From positions 1-64,000 of the forward strand of contig CAZHDW010000011.1 of NCBI GenBank assembly GCA_964531265.1: DNA of 64,000 nt, given 5' to 3'. This stretch comes from Hominenteromicrobium sp964531265 (lineage in GTDB: Bacteria; Bacillota; Clostridia; Oscillospirales; Acutalibacteraceae). Below are positions 60,781 to 64,000 of this stretch, one piece after another. The notes beneath the pieces were generated by a model. The model saw only the letters and a list, made by a program, of their open reading frames with translations, had not been told where the DNA came from and made no database searches. The translations under genes and the position numbers were made by a program. The first letter of the stretch is position 1. Every line of letters starts with the position of its first letter.

Positions 60781-61748
60781 GAAAGAGAACTGCAAAATAT
60801 TTATCTATAGGTTTGATTCTGATTTTGGCGTTGTTATTGCTGCTTTACTTTGGACTCAGAGCCTTAGAGTCCACTGTTTGGTCTGAAACGGATGATGGTG
60901 CCGCTGATTTATCCGCAAAAACGATCACCGTTGACGGTGTATCGTATTTTCCAAAGCAGGACGTTGCTGTCTTTATGCTTCTTGGAATTGATAAAAGTTT
61001 CGAAACGCATTCCGAAGACGGTAACGACTATAGTGCCGATATGGTGGCACTGCTGATTTTCGATGAGGCGGAGGAGACCTACTCTGTTTTGATGATTGAC
61101 AGAAACACAGCAGTTGAGTTCCCCGTGTTGAACAGCCTTGATGATGGGCAGGACACCGCTTACGGTCGGCTTGCCTCGGCTTACACATACGGTACGGGTA
61201 AGAATGACAGCTGTGAGAATGTCAAGGATGCCCTGCAAGCCTTAATGTCGGGGTTGACAATAGATCATTATATTGCCATGGATATGGATGCTATCTGCAT
61301 TATGAATGACACTGTGGGCGGTGTTACCGTAACGATGGATGACGATTTATCCGAGCAGGGTTTGGATTTTCCGATGGGGAGTGTAACCTTAACAGGTCAG
61401 CAGGCAGTCGACTATCTGCGCGCAGGTAAGGATGATGAGCAGTTGAATCCTTCCTGTACGGAGCGTCAGAAGGAGTATATGCAGTCATTTATCAAGAGTC
61501 TCAGAAAGCTCAAGGACTCTGATATGTCGTCCTTGCTATCTGCTTTTAAGGACATAAGAGAACATATCGTAACGGATTGTTCAGCCACGGTGCTCAGTGG
61601 ATTTTTTGATAAGTACATGGGCTATGAGCAGAAAGAGGTCATGTCCCTGGTCGGTGAGGATCGTCAGGGGGAGAAAGCCGCTGGATACTGTGTCGATGAG
61701 GACGAGCTCTTGAAAATCAGACTGAAGCTGTTTTATGCGCAAAAGTAA
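60777..61748 (+). CDS. LytR-CpsA-Psr (LCP) family protein
   Basis: 323 residues: a membrane anchor (about 9-27) and an LCP domain (about 60-265) with VFMLLGIDKSF, DYSADMVALLIFD, MIDRNTAVE, IAMDMDAICIMNDTVGGVTV and DYLRAGKDDEQLN. LCP enzymes transfer undecaprenyl-linked polymers to peptidoglycan outside the cell. Some canonical Arg residues (SIPRD, RxRxD) are changed here, so it may be a divergent subgroup seen in capsule loci. ATGA overlap with the phosphatase gene. Confidence 0.88.
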   Translation: MRKRTAKYLSIGLILILALLLLLYFGLRALESTVWSETDDGAADLSAKTITVDGVSYFPKQDVAVFMLLGIDKSFETHSEDGNDYSADMVALLIFDEAEETYSVLMIDRNTAVEFPVLNSLDDGQDTAYGRLASAYTYGTGKNDSCENVKDALQALMSGLTIDHYIAMDMDAICIMNDTVGGVTVTMDDDLSEQGLDFPMGSVTLTGQQAVDYLRAGKDDEQLNPSCTERQKEYMQSFIKSLRKLKDSDMSSLLSAFKDIREHIVTDCSATVLSGFFDKYMGYEQKEVMSLVGEDRQGEKAAGYCVDEDELLKIRLKLFYAQK

Positions 61749-61765
61749 AGGGAGGGGCTTGTCGT

Positions 61766-62635
61766 ATGGAATCATGTGTAAAAGCGACTATTCAGGAGCA
61801 CCAAACGGTGCTGCTTGAGCTATTGAATGCTTTTGATTCTGTTTGCAAAAAGTTCGATATTAAATATATGCTTTTTGCCGGCTCCGCTTTAGGCGCTGTT
61901 CGTCACAAAGGCTTCATTCCGTGGGATGATGACTTGGATGTTGTTATGCTGCGGCCTGAATACGAGCGCTTTCTGCGTGTTGCGCCGAAGGAGCTGGATC
62001 AGGAGCTTTATTTTGTTCAAAAAGAGTATTCCGAGCACTGGCCAATGTATTTTTCCAAACTCCGCAAGAACAATACGGCCTGCATCGAACGCTATGTGCC
62101 GAATGACCCTCTGACACATCAGGGAGTATATATAGACATATTTCCGTGTGATAATTTGTCGGACAGTCCCATGGTGCAGAAGACTCAGTATTTAGCCTCT
62201 AAGGTTGTTATTGCAAAAAGCCTTAAGAAGAGAGGGTATCTGACCGACAGCGCACTGAAAAAAGCATTCATACTTTTCTGCTCGTTGTTTCCGTTTAAGC
62301 CTATGTTAAGCTTCACAACTGACTGCGGGAAAGCTGATTCCGACAGTGTACATACTTTTTTAGGTGGTGGCGCAAGGTTTGAGAAGAATGTTTATCCGCG
62401 CAAATGGTTTACGGAAACAATAATGCTGCCGTTTGAGGATGGCTTTTATCCGGTATCCGCCCATTATGACGAGCTACTGAAGCAGTTGTATGGTGACTAT
62501 ATGACTCCGCTTCCAGAAGAACAGCGGAAATGCAAGGTGCACGCGGAGTTGGTTGATTTGAGTAATTCGTATGAAAATTACTTGGATTGGCAGCGTGAAC
62601 AGGTCTTCACAGAGCTTTCACGCAGTATACGTTAA
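61766..62635 (+). CDS. LicD-family phosphotransferase
   Basis: 289 residues, cytoplasmic. The family motif LFAGSALGAVRHKGFIPWDD then DLDVVM is complete with its metal-binding Asp residues; later VYIDIFPCD is also typical. LicD proteins attach phosphocholine or other phospho-substituents to surface polymers. No choline kinase or cytidylyltransferase gene is near, so the group transferred is open. Confidence 0.92.
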   Translation: MESCVKATIQEHQTVLLELLNAFDSVCKKFDIKYMLFAGSALGAVRHKGFIPWDDDLDVVMLRPEYERFLRVAPKELDQELYFVQKEYSEHWPMYFSKLRKNNTACIERYVPNDPLTHQGVYIDIFPCDNLSDSPMVQKTQYLASKVVIAKSLKKRGYLTDSALKKAFILFCSLFPFKPMLSFTTDCGKADSDSVHTFLGGGARFEKNVYPRKWFTETIMLPFEDGFYPVSAHYDELLKQLYGDYMTPLPEEQRKCKVHAELVDLSNSYENYLDWQREQVFTELSRSIR

Positions 62636-62709
62636 GCTTGTGCAGTCTGCGGCCGGATAAACAGTATCAATAATTTGTTGTAAGCTGAAATGCAAAATTG
62701 GAGGACATT

Positions 62710-63348
62710 GTGAAACACATTGATAAATCATCAAAGCGAAGAAAACCAATTGCTTTTATAGCTCTGATTGTGTTATTGCTTGTAATTATCGCGATTGTGC
62801 TTTTTCTGCATATGAAGCGAGAAGAAGACCATACAGAGCAGCCTTCGAAAATAGAGAATAGTCGGACATCCGAATCAAACAGTGAGGAGTCATCCGACAG
62901 TGAAAGTCCGGATGCTGATGAAAGCGAAACGATTGTCGATGAAGCTGAGAGCGAATTTGAGAAGGATATGCCCGAGGGTGTGATACCCGAGGGTGTGGAG
63001 ATAACCACTCCGATCGGTGATCTCCATTATCCGGAGATGTGGAAGGATTATGCTGAGGTTAGCTACAGTTCGGATGATACGGGCTTCAATGCTGTGATAA
63101 AAGCTGATATCGGAGATCACAGTGCTGATATTTTGGCTATCCATATCGGTGATGATACCGAGGGTGTAGTGATCGGCAGTGCTCCTGATTTGGAGGGCAT
63201 TCAGGTGAAAATTTCCCTTGAGCTTTATGATATAGATACGGATACCGGTTGGAGTCAATCCGAGATAGATACCGTATACGCTATGCAGGAGGGTATAAAC
63301 CAGCTTGTAGAGCAAATTGAGCAATTATATGGGTATGTTCCCGTATAA
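62710..63348 (+). CDS. membrane-anchored extracytoplasmic protein of unknown function
   Basis: 212 residues, GTG start at 62710 after GGAGGA (62700-62705). A basic N-terminus, one membrane helix (about 13-35) and a Ser/Glu/Asp-rich linker (40-85) are followed by a domain of about 115 residues starting VEITTPIGDLHYPEMWKDY. That domain (with AEVSYSSDDTGFNAVIKADI) occurs in other clostridial envelope proteins, but I know no function. Confidence 0.72.
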   Translation: MKHIDKSSKRRKPIAFIALIVLLLVIIAIVLFLHMKREEDHTEQPSKIENSRTSESNSEESSDSESPDADESETIVDEAESEFEKDMPEGVIPEGVEITTPIGDLHYPEMWKDYAEVSYSSDDTGFNAVIKADIGDHSADILAIHIGDDTEGVVIGSAPDLEGIQVKISLELYDIDTDTGWSQSEIDTVYAMQEGINQLVEQIEQLYGYVPV

Positions 63349-63416
63349 ATATAACATCTTTTTTACAGTTTAAGCAGCATTTGCTGATGTATAACTGGAA
63401 AACAGGAGGTAAAAAC

Positions 63417-64000
63417 ATGCAACGAACAAAGCCAAAACGTTTTCTGGCGTTGCTTCTCGCTGTTGTAATGACCGTTGGATTAATTCCATCCAATGTCTTC
63501 GCAGCGGGAATCGCCGAGACGAAGAGTTCCACTAATGTGGAACATGCGGGTGGGTCGGTAAAATCAGAGGGCGCGATTGGTGCTTCTTCTGACGTGGACT
63601 CAATGACCGATGCGGAGTTGCTGGCATATTATGCCGGTCTGTCCGACGAGGATGCTGAGTCCTTCGCTCTTACACTGAGCAAGGCACAGCTTACCCGACT
63701 GTCCGACTTGATGAGCGGTGTTGAGCTGTGCGGTGAATCCAGCGACACCCATACGGTATTTAAGAATACCCAATCAACTCTCGCACCGGGTGTAACTCAG
63801 AATGTTAAGTATGCATATGCTGCCGACGGCAAGCAGATGGTGTACTACATTGCTACTGCCGATGTTACACGTGATGATGTTGTGGTGCAGTCTTCTTACA
63901 TGAACCAGTATGAAAACGGCGTTCTGGGTATGGCAAAGTTAACCGAACAGGTAGCCTATGCCAATCAGAAATACACCAATCGGGATGATCCTTTGTATAT
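63417..64000 (+). CDS. secreted protein, probable phosphodiester glycosidase family (partial)
   Basis: The first 194 residues are in the window. AGGAGG (63404-63409) precedes the ATG at 63417; signal peptide ends after NVFA (about residue 29). After a Ser-rich stretch comes STLAPGVTQNVKYAYAADG and MVYYIATADVTRDDVVV, which match the N-terminal part of large clostridial proteins with a NAGPA-like (phosphodiester glycosidase) domain. Such enzymes cleave sugar-phosphodiester bonds, for example in wall polymers. The catalytic part lies beyond the window. Confidence 0.65.
   Translation, partial: MQRTKPKRFLALLLAVVMTVGLIPSNVFAAGIAETKSSTNVEHAGGSVKSEGAIGASSDVDSMTDAELLAYYAGLSDEDAESFALTLSKAQLTRLSDLMSGVELCGESSDTHTVFKNTQSTLAPGVTQNVKYAYAADGKQMVYYIATADVTRDDVVVQSSYMNQYENGVLGMAKLTEQVAYANQKYTNRDDPLY

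Overview
The window reads as a chromosomal segment of a low-to-mid GC, Gram-positive gut-type clostridium; Ruminococcaceae/Oscillospiraceae is my best guess from protein style, not a proven assignment. Supporting signs are strong AGGAGG-type ribosome binding sites, SigA-like promoters (TTGACA-17-TATAAT), sortase substrates with LPXTG signals, lipoproteins with clear lipoboxes, LCP and LicD wall-polymer enzymes, a BY-kinase/PHP-phosphatase capsule switch, and a broken remnant of the spore-coat/Mn-catalase gene cotJC. No tRNA, rRNA, CRISPR array, IS element or integrase was seen.

Layout. 0-3.2 kb: a membrane-protein remnant, an AraC-type regulator and a secreted protein on the minus strand, and the cotJC remnant. 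3.2-12.4 kb: a pilus island with a coiled-coil protein, signal peptidase I, a giant LPGTG tip protein, an LPETG major pilin, a strong internal terminator, a class C sortase, a VPKTG minor pilin, and a sortase-fold protein whose His, Cys and Arg active-site residues all appear to be lost. 12.4-27.7 kb: an AT-rich polysaccharide cluster (EpsG-type polymerase, nine apparently intact glycosyltransferases or glycosyltransferase-like genes, one broken glycosyltransferase, pyruvyltransferase, acyltransferase, Wzx flippase) that lacks a priming transferase and a chain-length regulator. 27.8-35.3 kb: a complete F1Fo ATP synthase operon (atpZ-like, I, a, c, b, delta, alpha, gamma, beta, epsilon) whose c subunit carries two acidic residues in the ion site. 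35.3-36.3 kb: a MIF-like tautomerase divergent from a MerR regulator whose promoter has a 19-bp spacer filled by a dyad.

36.3-41.5 kb: a TerY-P type signalling operon: stand-alone DnaJ-type zinc protein, TerY-like VWA protein, PP2C phosphatase fused to a membrane VTT/DedA-like domain, protein kinase with zinc ribbon and membrane tail, and a transglutaminase-like protein. 41.5-44.6 kb, minus strand: a solute-binding lipoprotein coupled to a membrane-anchored LuxR-type regulator, with no permease. 45-55.3 kb: a run rich in zinc ribbons and lipoproteins with a cytoplasmic 5'-nucleotidase-like enzyme, ending in an SPFH / DUF4428 / zinc-ribbon / TPM group that resembles Bacillus YdjI-YdjG-YdjH but has no PspA. 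55.4-56.3 kb: a multiply broken gene and a small membrane protein. 56.5-64 kb: the second half of the polysaccharide machinery: priming transferase, glycosyltransferase, Wzz-BY-kinase, PHP phosphatase, LCP protein, LicD protein, an anchored protein, and the start of a probable phosphodiester glycosidase.

Taken together the region is largely about the cell envelope: the two polysaccharide blocks complement each other across about 29 kb, the pilus island builds wall-anchored fibres, and the TerY-P and SPFH groups look like envelope-stress systems. The most unusual items are the pseudosortase and inactivated CHAP domain of the pilus island, and the PP2C-VTT fusion in the TerY-P operon.
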